Below are positions 1-14,200 of a stretch of DNA of 64,000 bases, in pieces. A program made the position numbers and the translations under genes. Below the pieces are notes generated by a model that searched no databases, was not told the origin of the DNA, and worked only from the letters and a program-made list of their open reading frames with translations. The DNA comes from Mrakia gelida (Eukaryota; Basidiomycota; Tremellomycetes; Cystofilobasidiales; Mrakiaceae). Numbering within the stretch: the first letter of the stretch is position 1; each line of letters begins with the position of its first letter. The DNA lies in contig BRON01000007.1 of NCBI GenBank assembly GCA_024345305.1, forward strand, positions 1,736,001 to 1,800,000. Direction: 5' to 3'.

Positions 1-1428
<1,428 letters not shown>

Positions 1429-1603
1429 TCTCTCTTTATTTCTCTTCTTCTTTCTCTCGTTTGTGTTGCGCCTTCACAGATACCCCTTTCGTCCTAGCCC
1501 TGCTTCTTCTTGCTTGCCTCTCGAATCTCTCTTCTATTTTTCTAAACCTCTTGGGCTTCTTCTTCCAGGATCGCATGCTTTTCGCTCCTAACCTCAAACC
1601 ACC

Positions 1604-4601
1604 ATGACGACTCTCACTCTCTCCCCTTCCCCTCCTCCTTCCCTCCCCTCCCAGGAACCTCAGGCTCTCTCCGATGATGCTCAAGCCATCTTCAAGATAC
1701 TCGCCATCGACGTCAGCCAGGTCCAGTCCTTCCTCCTCGCTGAACGACTTCAGATGGAGGAAGCCATCGCTTTCTCTGCCGGCGAGGTCGCTCCTTCTTC
1801 GTCCCTTCCTTCTTCCGCGACTTCTGAGGTCGACGAGGCTGGAAAGAATGAGTCCAACGTCGCGGGTATGGCTCAGCTTCAGGAGGACTTGCTGGTAGCT
1901 CTCAACTTGACCAAGGAGGACGCTCAGTTGGAGGCGGATGGTCAGCTCGATCTTCGTCTCGCTCCAACTTCCTTATCTCGTCTTCCTTCCACTGATCTTC
2001 CTTCTCTCGTCGTTTTTATCGCTCGCTCGAGAACTCGGAAATGCCGCTGCACCTCCTCACGTCGCTCTGGACAGGATGGTCGCTGAACAGCTCGCTGCTG
2101 GAGAACGTGAGCTTCGACTTCTTCATCTCGACTCGTCTTTCGCCGTCCTCCCTTTCGACAAGGACGCGAGACCTGACCCACCTCTCCTTCTTCCTCGCTC
2201 CCTCGGACGAAACAGGAAAGATCGCTGTAGATCGAACCTACGCTGAACATCTTCACCAAGCGAACGAGAAGAATCTCGACATCGACAGGCTGGGAGACGC
2301 TGAGAAGGAACTTGGGATCGAGAGGGTTCAGGGAATCATCGTCAGTCCTTCTCACGCTAGCCTCTTTCGAAGAGATGAGAGATGTATACCGAGACCTTGG
2401 TCTCTTTGATCTCCGTAGAACGCTCAAGACCCCAACAGCAAGGGAAAGGAGAAGGCCGAGTCACAACCTGCCTCATCGTCGTCGTCAGCCTCTGTGGAGC
2501 AGCCCGCTGGTTCGACTTCGAAGGGAAAGGTGCGCTTCGCTTTGCCTTAGGACTGCTGACCTACTTCGAGCTGACTCTTACTCTCTTCGTCCACGCAGGG
2601 CAAGGCTGTTGACGTCGTTTTCGAGCCGGTTCAAGATCAAGACGCGTCGCTTCCCAGCATTCGTTCATCGTCGTCTTCCCTCCTTCTCTCCTTGCTCTCC
2701 CTCTCTAACAGCGGTCTCATCTTTCTCTAATCGCTTCAGAATCGGTTCTCTCCACCTCCGATCCCTTCAGACAATGCGGAATCTGCTGGGACGCCTGTCG
2801 ACCCGTCGCCAGCCCACTCAGATCGTCGGCGGCAGCGACCTCCTCGTCGCAGGTTCCCTACGGAATTCAGCTCGCGTGTGGACACTCTTACTGCCTCTCG
2901 GATGCTACCTCATACCTCTGCGGGTATCTCGACGGGGACGGAGGGAGTTTGATGGCCGTTTTCCCTATCTGCTGTCCTGGCGAGTCGACGCGTCTCGATC
3001 CTCGAGTTCCCCCGAACTCGAGCTGACTTCGCTCCCTTTCTGGGCTACAGAGTGCCAAGATGGAAGAGACGCTTTCGATGACGAGATTGCAGAAGCGATC
3101 CTTGATAAGAGAAACATGGATCGTTGGGTTCGTACTCTTCTTGCTCGCCGTCGCGTCGTCCGAACTTGACGCGCTCGCACACGGTCTCGTTTTACGTCTC
3201 GCAGTGGGAAGCTCGAATCCTCGACTCGATTTCCAAGGTCAGCTATCGACCTTCCAATTCCTCTCGAGCTTGAGCTGACACTCTCTCGGGTCGCATTGGT
3301 CGTCAGATGTACTGCACGAACAAGAAGTGCAACACTCTCGTCGTCGGACCCGATGCTCCAAACGCGACTCAGGCTCAGTGCCCTCTCTGCGAAGAGCAGA
3401 TGTGCGTTCAGTGTCGTACCCCATGGCATGCTGGTGAGTTCTCTCGGCGTCGAGGCCGTTTCGTTCGATCCTCCAGCTGACTTAATTGCCCTCGACGACA
3501 GGTCTTTCGTGCGAGGAGTTTCAGGTTCGTCGCGTCCTCTTATTTCTTCTCTGTCCTCGACAACACTTAAAAGAACTTTCGTGTCGCAGTCTCTCCCCGA
3601 GGAAGTCAAATCTATCGAGGATCGTTAGCTCTTCGGTCTCGCAGAAGGGAAGAAGTGGACGAGGTGTCCGAAATGTCGAGTGAGTCGATCCGCTTCTCTC
3701 GAGCTCGAGAGGTGTTTTTCTTTCTGTCTCGTCCGCTCACTCCTTCTATTGTCCTCTCTCTCTCCAGGCTGTCGTCGAGAGATCTCACGGCTGCAACCAC
3801 ATCACGTCAGTCTTTCGCTTTTCTTTTTCTCGCGTCGCGTTTCGTTCGAGCTCACTCGCTTCTTCCTCGCTTACTCAGATGCCGATGCCGTCAGGAGTTC
3901 TGCTACTGTGAGTAGTGTTCGCTCAACTTGGATCGTTGTCTCTAGTCGCTGACTCGAGATCCTCGTCTCTCAGTGTGCGGAACCGAGTGGGGATCGAAGA
4001 GCAGTTGTATGAAAGGATGCGACCTCTTGTGAGCTTTGGTTTTGTCTTCGCGCTCGACCTCGCTCGCGATGAAACTATCGACGCTCTCTCCACAGCTACG
4101 TCCCTCCCGACATCCGTGGTATCGGTCGAGTCGTCCCTCAACCTCAAGCTCGAACGGGTTTCGGAAGTCGAGGCGAGTCTCTACCTCCCTCGTTCTTGCC
4201 TCGTCTTCCTCTTATCGTTCTCCCTCTCACTGACGGTGAATCTGATATTCTAGCTCCTGGCCCTGTTCAGACGTGGGTCGCTGCTCACGGAGGTCTCGGT
4301 GAGCTTCCTTCGACGCGTCGAGACCCATCTTCTGCTCTTTCTCTTTCGCTCCTTGTGCTCGATCGTCCTGACTCCCCCTTTCTTCCCCTCTGACCTCTGC
4401 GTCACAGTCAGCCGCGATCAACACCTCTACACAAGCTCGATCGTCGCCTCTCGAACGTGCCCAACCTGCCTGGAGAAGTTCGCGACGGACCCAGCTTTCT
4501 TCGAACACCTCGACCCCGCTACCCATCCCGTCCACTTCCACTGCGGGATGCTCTTCCCATCCGCATCCGCCTTGGAGGAGCACCATCGATCGAGTCATTG
4601 A
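1604..4601 (+). CDS. RBR (RING-IBR-RING) E3 ubiquitin ligase
   Basis: Predicted RING-between-RING ubiquitin ligase, which passes ubiquitin through a catalytic cysteine in RING2. RING1 is read from about 2774: CGICWDAC, then ACGHSYC, then FPICCPEC after splicing. The IBR starts near 3307 (MYCTNKKCNTLVVG, CPLCEEQMCVQCRTPWH). RING2 starts near 3660 (WTRCPKCRAVVERSHGCNHI, then FCYLCGTEWG), with CNHI holding the expected active cysteine. A C-terminal finger-like tail has CPTCLEKF and FHCGMLFPSASALEEHH. The N-terminal half (from ATG 1604) is acidic and helical with no domain I recognise. About ten introns are present, and two must use GC donors (2980-3050 and 4173-4253) to keep the frame and the zinc ligands. 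The upstream gap to VPS4 is only 175 nt. Substrate and exact subfamily are unknown. Confidence 0.85.
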
Positions 4602-5050
4602 GGAGAGCGACGACCCGGTTGAGCAAGGAGGGGGCTGACGACGCGTCCATTCGAGGGAGTTCGAGTTTCGGGTGTTTCCGGTGAAGATCTTCTTCCCTTC
4701 TTCTTATTCTTGACCCATCATTTCTGCTTCATCTTCTTTCCATGCAACTCTGATGGTTATCATCTTCGCCCCGACTTGAGCAAAGGAGAGCATCTCGCGT
4801 CTTCAGCTCGAACGCGAACTTCGACGCACAGCGAACGAAAAAGGTCATCAAGAGAGGTCTGCTGAGCTACTGTATCAATGACGGGAAGAAAAGGGAGGAT
4901 CTAACCTGAGAGTAGGGAAGAAAACAGACGCAACAGTCACGAAGAAGGAAGAGAGGGAAGGTCGTGAGAGATACAACGAGAGAAGCGAAAATGGCGACGC
5001 CTTACAGTACAACGACGAGACGTAAGAGAGGGTACAGTGCGAGAAGGACG
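4602..5050. other. Convergent intergenic spacer between RBR and F-box genes
   Basis: This spacer holds the 3' ends of two converging genes. It is AG-rich on the + strand. I see no conserved coding segment, RNA gene or repeat in it. Confidence 0.6.
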
Positions 5051-7175
5051 TCAAGGCTGCACCTCATCCTTCCACATCCAGAAAGGTCCGATAGGATCCT
5101 TCACGTCGAAACGAAACCAGAGGAGGACGGGGAACAGGGAATCAGCGACGCGTTCGAATCGAAGAACGATAAGAACAATCGAGCGGCGACTCACCTGCTC
5201 TTCATGATGAACCCCAGTCCAAAGACCGAAGAGGCCTCGCTTTGAGCGAGGTCCGAAGGGTTGCACGGCTTCGGAGGACCAGAGTGGGGAGCCTGCTCGA
5301 CGGGAAAGCTGAAAGGAAGAATGTGGGGAGTGGGCGAACGAGGTCAGCGACGAGGCTCCAGGAAGACGAAGACAAGGAGGAATTTGAGATCGGGACGAAC
5401 GAATCTCCATCTTTGGAAGTCAATACCAGGAAGAAAGGAGGTCAGGGTCCATGACTGAACTCGAGCACTTCGAACTCGACGCGTCGAACGGCGGGCGAGG
5501 CGGAACGAAACGAACGACTCGACTCACCTCACAGCTCCCTCGTCCATCATCTCTGCACTTCCCGTCAGCTCCGACCCTCCTTGATGATGCACCACCTGCT
5601 TTCCAGATGCATCGACCATGATTCCGGTGAAATGAAGGACGGGAGGACGTCCAGGGAAGGATGGAGCGTAGTGGGAGATGGTGAGCTTCATTCGGAGGAT
5701 CCTCGTTGCCTCGACGTACTCGTCGAAGTAGGAAGCAGGAGAGGTGACTTCGATCGAAGAGGATGCGTTGAGGGCGGCGGTGAATTGTGAGGGGAGGAAC
5801 TGACGAGAGGAAAAGAGGTAAACGATAAGTAAGGCGACGCGAGGCGACGCGACAACGAGGAGGCAGGGTGGATTCGGAGGGTACGAACGTTGAAAGCGAA
5901 GAGATCGACGTAGTCCCTGTTGAATGAAAGGGTGAGAGCTCAGCCGTCCAGATCGCGAAGGAAGCCGAGAGAAACGAAGCAAACCGAAGCGCGACTCACA
6001 TGAAACACACGATCCTCGTCCATCTTCCCTCCACCCCAGCCCAATCCCACTCCTCATCTACCTCTCTCCCACTATCCAAAACAGGTCTCACATCTCCAAC
6101 ACCTCTCGGCACCCCAACCTGCCTAAACTCCTCCTCATCGTCGTCCGAATCGATCATCTGCCCTCGTCCCAACTCCCACTCCCTCACGTTCTCTCCCACC
6201 GAATGATAGATACTTCTGACGAGCGGCCAGTTAACCTTCCATCCTTCGGCCTTCTCGACGTCCGGGTAGTCGACTCGAGCGAGGAAAGGTCCGAAGCCCG
6301 TGCGTCGACCGTGCGTTCTGAACGAGTAGATCAAACCTCGGCAGAGGGAGCGGTAGGAAGTCGAGAGGGAGGAAGAGGGTGGTGGAAGGAGAGAGAGGAC
6401 GTGGGAAATCGTTGGGAGGTGGGTAGGGGAGTAGTGGGAGGGAGAGAAGGGCGCTTTGGCGGCGTAGGTGTAGGAGGGAGAACGCGTCGGTCGAACGGAC
6501 GTTCGAGGAGGGGGAGGAGGACGCTGCTGAGCGAGGAGGACGGTTTGGGATGCGAGGTGGGGGAAGAGGGTGGACATGATGGAGGGGAGTAGGTCCATGA
6601 GGTAGTCGAGGGTGATGGTTGAGGGAGGAGGGTGTTGTTCGTCGAGGGAGAGGGGAGCCATCAGGCTGAAGGTTGAGATCCAGCTTTCGAGACTCGGCTC
6701 CCCTGCGAGTCGAGCCATGATGACATCCCACTTGCCTACATCGTCGCTTTGATGCTTCAGGAACCTGATCGCTCTAGGACTGAGAATCCCTCGATATCCT
6801 TCTCCGAGCACCTCCGCAAGAGAACGAATGTCGGTCGACGCTCGCCATCGACTCTCGACTTCTCCTCTCCAGTCGAAGCTCTCCAGTGAGACTGCCGAAG
6901 GAGGAGAATCGAAGGACTGGAGGTAGACTTGACGCCATAGTCGCGGGGAGTCTTCGTCCGAGTAGATGAGATCGTGACAGGCCTTGCTGGCGAGAGAGAA
7001 GGAGAGGAGAGTCGGAGGAGGGAGGAGGCTGATGGCGAGGTCGAAATCGAAGCGGACGAAGCCGGAGGGTGAGCTGAGTGACCATTTTGGGACATCGCGA
7101 GAAGACGACGACAAGGAAGACTCACGGGAGAATTTGGTCTGACAAGACGTCGTAAGGCAGGGAGAAGAGAGGCAT
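5051..7175 (-). CDS. F-box protein (fungal, WD-less type)
   Basis: Likely substrate receptor of an SCF ubiquitin ligase. The start is the ATG at 7175. The first exon, MPLFSLPYDVLSDQILP, is followed by an intron of about 110 nt. After splicing the text continues LLPPPTLLSFSLASKACHDL, a good F-box. This first exon replaces the longer-looking reading frame that begins further downstream in the intron. The body carries TRIVCFMD then YVDLFAFNFLPSQFTAALN (splice at a GTTCGT donor). A C-terminal beta-rich region, ILRMKLTISHY...PVLHFTGIMVD, is followed by KRGLFGLWTGVHHEEQ and DPIGPFWMWKDEVQP-stop at 5051. This arrangement resembles a widespread fungal F-box family whose C-terminus ends around 'GPFW'. 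The gene lies divergent to the secreted protein gene. Exon joins in the last 500 nt are by eye and less certain. Confidence 0.75.
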
Positions 7176-8742
7176 CGTTGGGGAGGGAAGGCGGCGAGAG
7201 GGAGGACGGAGGGAGGGACGGGTGGATCTGGAGATCAAACGAAACGAAGGAAGGAGCAACGTCAGAACCAATTTGAGCTTCACAGTTTGATACAGCGAGA
7301 TGTGCATCACTCACTGGACGGACTGGGTTGAGTTGGAAGTGCGAGAAGATGTGGCGAGGTCGACCGAGAAGGAAGGTGGAGGGGGAGGGAAGCTGATCAA
7401 GGGAGGTGTCGACGTCGACCTTCCGTCCTCTCAGTGGGAGGATGCTCGATCTTTGAGGGCTTGGGATAGGGTTCTAGACCTTAGGATCTAGCTCGATCTT
7501 GGTGAGATGGAATCGATGCAACCTTGTGGTGAGAGTTGGAAGGGCGAAAGGAAGGAAGATAAGGCGAGGATGGAACTCTCCCTCGCTTTCGGACTCCGGT
7601 CGTCGGCTAGCAGCCGAATTCTACAAAAAACATTCAGTGTCAAGCTGGGAGAAAGATGGTGAGATTGCTCGAGTCTCATCCCCGAGCTCAATCGCTGAAA
7701 ATCTGACCCGCCTCGGCTCTCTCACGCCAACGAAGGGAGTCGCCGGGAGGTTGAGCTCGCGAGTTCCTCCCACCCACGACCTGCCCCTCGTTCTTCCCTC
7801 TCGACTTCTTGCTCTCCAAGTCCCTCGAAGGGCCTATCAGACGCAGCTGACTCTCGTGAAAGCTTTTCGCCTCCTGCTAGGCCCTCTTGTATTGGAGGAG
7901 GCGACAGGTCGACTCGGTCTCGAGCTCGCGAGCTCTCTTCTTTGACCTTCCTCCCTTCCTGCCGCCGCGAGATAAGGAGCCGAACAGTAAGACAGCTCGG
8001 GATCAGTCTCGTATCACTCAGTGAGTCTTCGCTCAATCTCAACGTCACCAGAAGCTGGGGAGAACATCGAGAAGGGGTTGAGAGGCAGAGGGGAGGGAGA
8101 GGGAAGGAACGTCGAAGCTCACCTTCGTCTCCCCCTTCTCTTCCTCTTCACCCAACCTCGCAGCCTCGTTCCGTCTCTTCTTCCACCTCAATCTTTCTAC
8201 CTCGATCTCATCTATCACTCAAGACTCAGTGCTTGTCGATCTTCACCCGAGGACATCACCTCTCCTCGACAACGAAGCTCTGGTCTCGTCCTCCTCTCCT
8301 TCGGCCCATCTTCCCTCCCTCGATCTCTCACTGGAACCGTCGCCACCTCCCTCTGTAGTTGACTTATGGGTAGATCGCTCACCACAGTCACCCTCCATGC
8401 TCGTCAACTAACTCGGAAGATCTCGCATCGAGATCTGAGACGGAGGAGGGGGAGGGGGAGCACAGGGGGTCGGTCGTTCGTCGGAGTCGATGCAACAACG
8501 CGTCTCCCACGCGACGGCCACCCTCCAACCACGCTTTCTTGTCAGGGTTTGAAACAGGATCCCCTGATATCTCGTTGGCAGGGAGAGAGAGTCAAAAACG
8601 GCAACCTACGGTCCTGGCTTCCTTCTTCTCTTAAAACCATCACCTCTCTCGCCTCTTCCCCCCTTCTCTCCTACTTCTCGCTTTCCCAGTCGTTGATCGA
8701 CCCCCTCACGTTCCCTAATCCTAGAACACCCCCATACAGACC
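7176..8742. other. Long divergent spacer (promoter region), no convincing gene
   Basis: About 1.6 kb separate the F-box start from the transcribed leader of the secreted protein gene. Short open frames on both strands are low-complexity (Ser/Leu/Pro or Arg-rich) and show no motif or plausible splice pattern. The last part (about 8600-8742) is pyrimidine-rich and looks like a core promoter and leader. One inverted repeat, AGATCTCGCATCGAGATCT, sits near 8418-8436. No tRNA-like fold was noticed. Confidence 0.5.
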
Positions 8743-8824
8743 GTGAGTAGTCTTTCTCTGCGTGTCGTGATGAGCTATAGAAGGGTGAGCTGACCTCGAT
8801 GTTCGTTTTCGTTTCCTGCTTCAG
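8743..8824 (+). other. 5'UTR intron of the secreted protein gene
   Basis: A GTGAGT donor at 8743, a GAGCTGACC branch motif near 8788 and a TTCAG acceptor at 8824 lie just before the ATG at 8887. The flanking sequence has no in-frame coding continuation, so this is read as a leader intron. Confidence 0.65.
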
Positions 8825-8886
8825 AGGCGTCCTTCCTTCCTTTCCCTCACCACCTTAACCCACCTCACTCATCTCCCTATCCCAAC

Positions 8887-10960
8887 ATGCTCTCCACCAA
8901 GACCATCGGACTTATCTTCTCGGCGTTGTTGCTCGCTGCTGGACAGGCGGAGTAAGTCTCCCTCTCGCCAGCGGATCTCCTCCCTTCCTCCCCGAGCTCT
9001 TGCAGTTTTCACCACCTCGCACTCTTCTCAGACCTTTTCATCTTCCTCAAGTACATAGACTGACCTCTTCTTTCTGTTCCGCTCCAGCGCTCGATCCCCT
9101 TGGCTCGAGCGAGACGGTCGATACGTTCTCGCCCCTCGACGGTGAGCTCTCCCTCCCCCCCTTTCCTTCGCACACTCCTTCGCCTTCAACTGATCACGAT
9201 TCGCGCAACAGAACTGGTCAAGAGCACCCTGCTGCTATCGACCAGATTTCCGCTGCCTGCAACACTGGAGTTTGCGCTACTCTTGCCGGGCAGGCCATCT
9301 CTACCCTCCTCGCCGCTGCTCAAGAGTGCACTCAACAAGACGCCGCCGACAACATGATCACCGTTGCGAAGACCTTCACCGACGCTACTGAGTCTGCTGC
9401 TTTGATTGCCGGAGCCATCGCATTCCGCCAAGCTGAGAAAAACGTTCAGCCTGACTTCGTTCGTCCTCAGTCCACTCTTCTATCGAACCCCCGTCTCGTC
9501 TCCTCAGTCCACCCTTCTCTCACATCGCCCTTCGCTGACCTCTCTTTACTTTCATCTTATTCAGACGACCAACCCTGTCACTGGAGTCAACAGTGTCTTC
9601 TGCCAGAAGGCGCCAGTCAACGCGGAGCGTGAGTCGCGTCGCCCGTCGTCGTCGTCGTTTCGATTCGTCTCGCCCTTCCCGCCTCGCTCCTGACTGATCT
9701 CCTTCGCCTTCTCACTTCTTCTTCATTCTCTTTCGGTGGACAGTCAACGGTCTCGTTCAAGCTCAGGAGCCTGCCAATGACCCTACCCTCTGTGAGCCTT
9801 CGCGTCCAAATCGAATCAATCAACGCTCTTCGCGCGACGAACTGCTGACCAGAGTTCTCTTCCCCTTTCCCCTCCTCAGTCTTTGACCCTCTCGACAAGA
9901 AGATCATCAAGGCTGGAGATCGACCCAACGTGCGTCTCGCACCCTCCGTTCCTTCGTTCTTCTCGCCAGTGACCGACCTTACTCCCTTCGTCTCCTTCGA
10001 ATTCAGACCTCCCCCTTCGGAACCACCGCCGTCGTCGCCGTCGCTGCTACGACTGATGCCGCTGCTGAGACCGCTACTGCCACTGCTGTTGAGACTGCGG
10101 CTGCTACAGCCGTCGAGACCAGCGCTGCTGCTGTCGAGACTGGGGTCGCCGTGAGTCTTCTTTCTCGTTTGTCCGCCTTTCTCTTTTTTGAACTGACATT
10201 CCTTTTTCTTCTTTACAGGCCACCGCTACCGCTTGTGCCGCTCAGGTCACCGTCACTGTTACTGCCCAGGCTGCTGGTGAGTCTCAAAGTCGTCCTCGTC
10301 GCGTCGCGTCTCGACCTTGAGCTGACCTCCCTTTCCTTTTCTCTCCTTTCCTCCCCCTTCCAGCTGCCACCACCGTCGCCGCCGCCGTCACCACTGCTCC
10401 CGCCGCTGTGTCTACCACCGAGGTCGCCGCCGCTGCTGCTACCACTGCCGCTGGTCAGTCCAGTCCCAACCAACCCCCGTTCTCTTCTCATCAAACTGAA
10501 CTCTTCTCTCTCTCTCTCTCTCTTCTTCCCCCTTCCCTTCGAAAGCAGTGGCCTCCGGAACCAACCTCCAAACCTTCACCGGAGCCATCGGAGGAATCGT
10601 CGCTCCCTCCGTCGTCACGGGAGGTCGTGGTTTCCAGGTCGAAGGAAACGCGTCGTTCCCTGGCCTTTCCAATGCGCTTACTAGGTCTTGCGATGGTAAG
10701 CGTCTAACCCCTATAACCATGAACCCCCTAAACAACTAAAATCTTCGCTGACTCGTTGCCTTTGTTCCTCAGTCCAAGGAAACAAGGTACGCTTCGCCCC
10801 CTTTCCTTTCCTCAGGTTCGACGCGTCTCGCATCGCTGACTCCGTCTTGTTTTGCCGGTTCGTTCAGTGCCACAACGCCGCCAACGCCCAGACTGCCGGA
10901 GTCGACTTCGATGCGTGCACCGTTCAGCAGACTGCTTGTGATGCTGCTCAGTCGATTTAG
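8887..10960 (+). CDS. Secreted Ala-rich cell-wall-type protein
   Basis: ATG 8887 opens a clear signal peptide (MLSTKTIGLIFSALLLAAGQA). A conserved N-terminal part follows (AAIDQISAACNTGVCATLAG, then AEKN, then TNPVTGVNSVFCQKAPVNAE). The middle is low-complexity Ala/Thr with repeated VET units (about 10020-10450). The C-terminal module has FTGAIGGIVAPSVVTGGRGF, VEGNASFPGLSNALTRSC, CHNAANAQTAGVDFDACTVQ and a paired-cysteine tail ending DAAQSI-stop. Proteins with this 'GGRGFQVEGNASF' module are common secreted or cell-surface proteins in basidiomycetes and have no assigned biochemical role. No GPI signal is visible. The gene has about ten short introns, including several inside the Ala-rich part. 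Exon borders in the repeat are approximate. Confidence 0.8.
10020..10450 (+). repeat. Ala/Thr/Glu low-complexity coding repeat (VET units)
   Basis: GCT/GCC/ACT/GAG-rich sequence encodes degenerate repeats such as AETATATAVETAAATAVET within the secreted protein. It probably forms an extended or O-glycosylated stalk. It is interrupted by two short introns. Confidence 0.7.
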
Positions 10961-11234
10961 ACCCTTCGCGTTTGATTCGATTCGATGTTGATCTTTCGTT
11001 CGAGGGATCTTCGACCAGACAGGCGACGTGGTTGAGTCCCAGCAAGTGGTAGAGAGAGAAGGAAGCCCTTAGTACGTTGGGACGACGACAAAGACGAGAG
11101 AGAGAAGGAGACTTAGGAGTCGACTTTCCAACTCGACTCGACTGCTTTCGTCGAGCCTTCTTCGATCTCGACCACTCGCCCTTGCTCGACGGACTTCCTT
11201 AAAGAAAGACCGATGTGATTCATTGTCATCTCAT

Positions 11235-14200
11235 CTAATACTTCTCGGCCATAACTGAAAGCAAGCAAGGGAAGAAAGTGATAAGGGAGAAGAAGTGCGT
11301 CCTTGGTCAGCTTCGGATTCGTTTCCTCGCTCGCTCGACGCGTCGAATGGATCAAAAAGGTACTCACTCATAGCGACGAGCGAAGTCCATCCGGTGAAGG
11401 GATGACTGTCGGGCAAAGAGGCGAGCGAGCGAACGAGAAGGACGAGTCAGTCTTTGGAAAAATCGAGCTGAGAGACGCGTCGAAGGAAAGTGAAGGAGAC
11501 GAGACGGAACGAACCTCCTCGATCCCTCTCCGGTCAGAGCGTCGTACTGCTCCCAGACGTAGCCGGTGGATTGGTACTCCTGAACGGACGAAAGATGGCG
11601 GACAGGCTCGTTAGGTCGAGGTTCAGGTTCGAGCGAAGAAACGAGAAACGACGAAACGAACTTTGAAGATGTTCTCGATCAAGTTGGCTCTCAGCTCGGT
11701 GTAGATCTCCTTCGCCCTCGCTTGATGAGGTCCTGGGTGAGGCATGTAGATCTACGAACAAAGAAAAAAAAATCGTCAGCAACAGTCTTCTCGAACCTCG
11801 CTCGGGAAAGACGCGACGAAGCAACGAGAACGCGACGAACCTTGTACAACGAACTCAACGCCATGTAGTTGAACGGCATCCAGATCGGACCTCTCCAGTA
11901 GTTCTCCCCTTGTCCAAAGAGAGGGTGATCCTTCGAGAGCGACCTGATTCCGTAGTCGGACCAGAGCTTTTCAGGGTCGCGCATGAGGTCGAGGACGGGA
12001 CCGAGGTGAGGCGAGGAGGGAGGGAGGAGGCCGGTGAGGAAGGGGAAGAGGGAGATGTAGCCTGCGTGGCAGACGAAGGTGGATTCGTCTGATGAGAAAG
12101 AAAATAAGGTGTGGGTTATTGAGGGAAGAAGGGAGGAAGCGAAGGGGCTGGGGGGGACGGAAGGGAAGGAAAGGAAGAACGAACCATCGTCGTCGACGGT
12201 CGCGTCGCAGTACATCTGATCTTCTTCGCTCCAGTGGAGAGCTGGGTTCGACGGACGAGGAGGGAAGGACGAAAGCGTCAGTAACGTAAGCTACGATGAG
12301 GCACGAACGAAAGACACGGACTCGACGCGAACTGACCTTCAATATTCGCCACCACATTCCTCTCATTCCTCCTATACTCCTCCAAATCCTCCTCCTTCTC
12401 CTCCCCCAGATACTCCGCAATCTCCCCCATCGTCCTCGCAAAGAACCCCATCCAGCACATCAAATCCACATGCAGTTCACCCACATGAGGCGGCAACGCT
12501 CTAGGATAATCATCCAACCCACTCGTCAACACGTGATGCTCCGTCCTCCCTCTCCATCGATAACTCTCCATTCGACTAGGAGGTTTCCTCCCCCACTCTT
12601 TGAGCTGGCCCTTTTGGGTTCGGCGGAACCAGAGGTAGTGCCTTCGGAGGGCGGGGTAGATGGAGAGGAGGTAGGAGCGAGATTCGGTGGGGGAGGAGAG
12701 GTACTTGGAGTTGAGCGGGAAGGTGGGAGGGAGGCCTAGTTGGGAGGAGAGGAGGTTGGAGGATTCGACGGCTTTGAGACGGGAGATGAAGGAGGTTACG
12801 GCCATGGTTAGGGTTGGGGGGTTGGCGTTGGTTGGGTATTGGACTTGGAATTCGGCGGGGACCTGGAGGGAGAGACGAAGGAGGAAGGTTTAGCTCGACG
12901 CGAAGATCGCGAAGATCGTGAGGCCGAGATTGAGACGACGACGACTCACCTTGCTTCGAGCTTCTTCACCGAGGATCTGTTCACGTCCAACCCATCCGTC
13001 TTCGTCGACGAGGTCGACCCAGGACTTGAGGATCTCGAGACTGTGATTCGAAACGCGAAACGAAAACGAAGAGTCAGAACGACGCGTCCGTCTCTGCCCC
13101 TCCCTCCTCCCTCTCCAACCAAGCCAACGGACCGCACTCACCTCAAATCATTATCCCACTCCCCGACCACAAGCAGATGGAACCCTTCGTCCCAGTAGAA
13201 CCCTCTGGGGAAGAAACTCCTACTCGGCGTCGCCGTCAACAATCCTCTCTCCTCCATCTCCTGTACCCCTCCCACCTCTCCATCCTCGAGCTCAGGCGTG
13301 TCGTCGTACTCGTGCGCGAACGTCCGATCAATGAGGGAGCGACCGTGGAAGTATCCGATCCCACCGAGGAGGTTGGAGGTGACTTCCTGAGCGAAGGCGA
13401 GGTGTTCGGGCGAGGAGTAAGGGGAGGTGGAAGGGATGGGGAGGTGGTCGATGAAGTGGGTGGCGAAGAGGTCGGAGAGAGTGGCGAGGGAGGAGGTGAT
13501 GGCGGGGGCTGTAGAAAGAGAAAGACGCACCCAGAACGAAGAACAAGGTCAGCAGCGACGCGGAGGATAACGTCGACGAAGCGAGACGCGTCGAACCGAA
13601 ACGAGACAAAAGAACGAACCTTTCCCCTCGACTCCTTCAGCACCTTCGTCCCCATCAAACTCCCCTGTCTCAAACACGACGTCCCATCCTCCCTTTCCCT
13701 GCGAGCTGAGCTGGAAGGCCCAGAAGTTGGACTGGAAAGCCTCTCGCTGGTTTCCGAGCGACCGTCCGAGTACGAACGCTGGGTCGGGGAGGTCTTGAGG
13801 GTTGGCGGGCGTGGAGGTCGAGAACTCTTTGGCGAGACTTTGAGCCATGTTGCTGAGGAGGGTGGCGACGATGTCTGCGGGCGAGAACATGTAAGGAGGG
13901 TCAGGAGAGGGAACAAGAGGAGGAAGACGAGGAGAAAGCGAACGAACCCTTGGCTCTCCAGAGATCTGACTCTGGAACGGTAGCTCCGGCGAAACTGACT
14001 TTCCGGTGAGAGTTAGCGAAGAGGTTGGCTTTGTTTCCGGTGGTGATAGGGTTGGTGTCGGCGTCTGCATCCAATGAAGGAAGGAGTTGAGGTCAGCGAC
14101 AAGGCGAGACGAAGGAAAAAGAGCCGCGTGGGCTGAACGAACGCTCGGTGAGAACGATCCTGAAATGTCCCAGGTCAGGAGTGTTTCCGAGAAGAACGAT

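Noticed and set aside
5996..7114. Single long minus-strand frame starting MSSSSRDVPKW as the F-box protein start
   Set aside because: Its first 30 or so codons lie in an intron. The F-box consensus LPYDVLSDQIL is in an upstream exon starting at 7175 and splices in frame.
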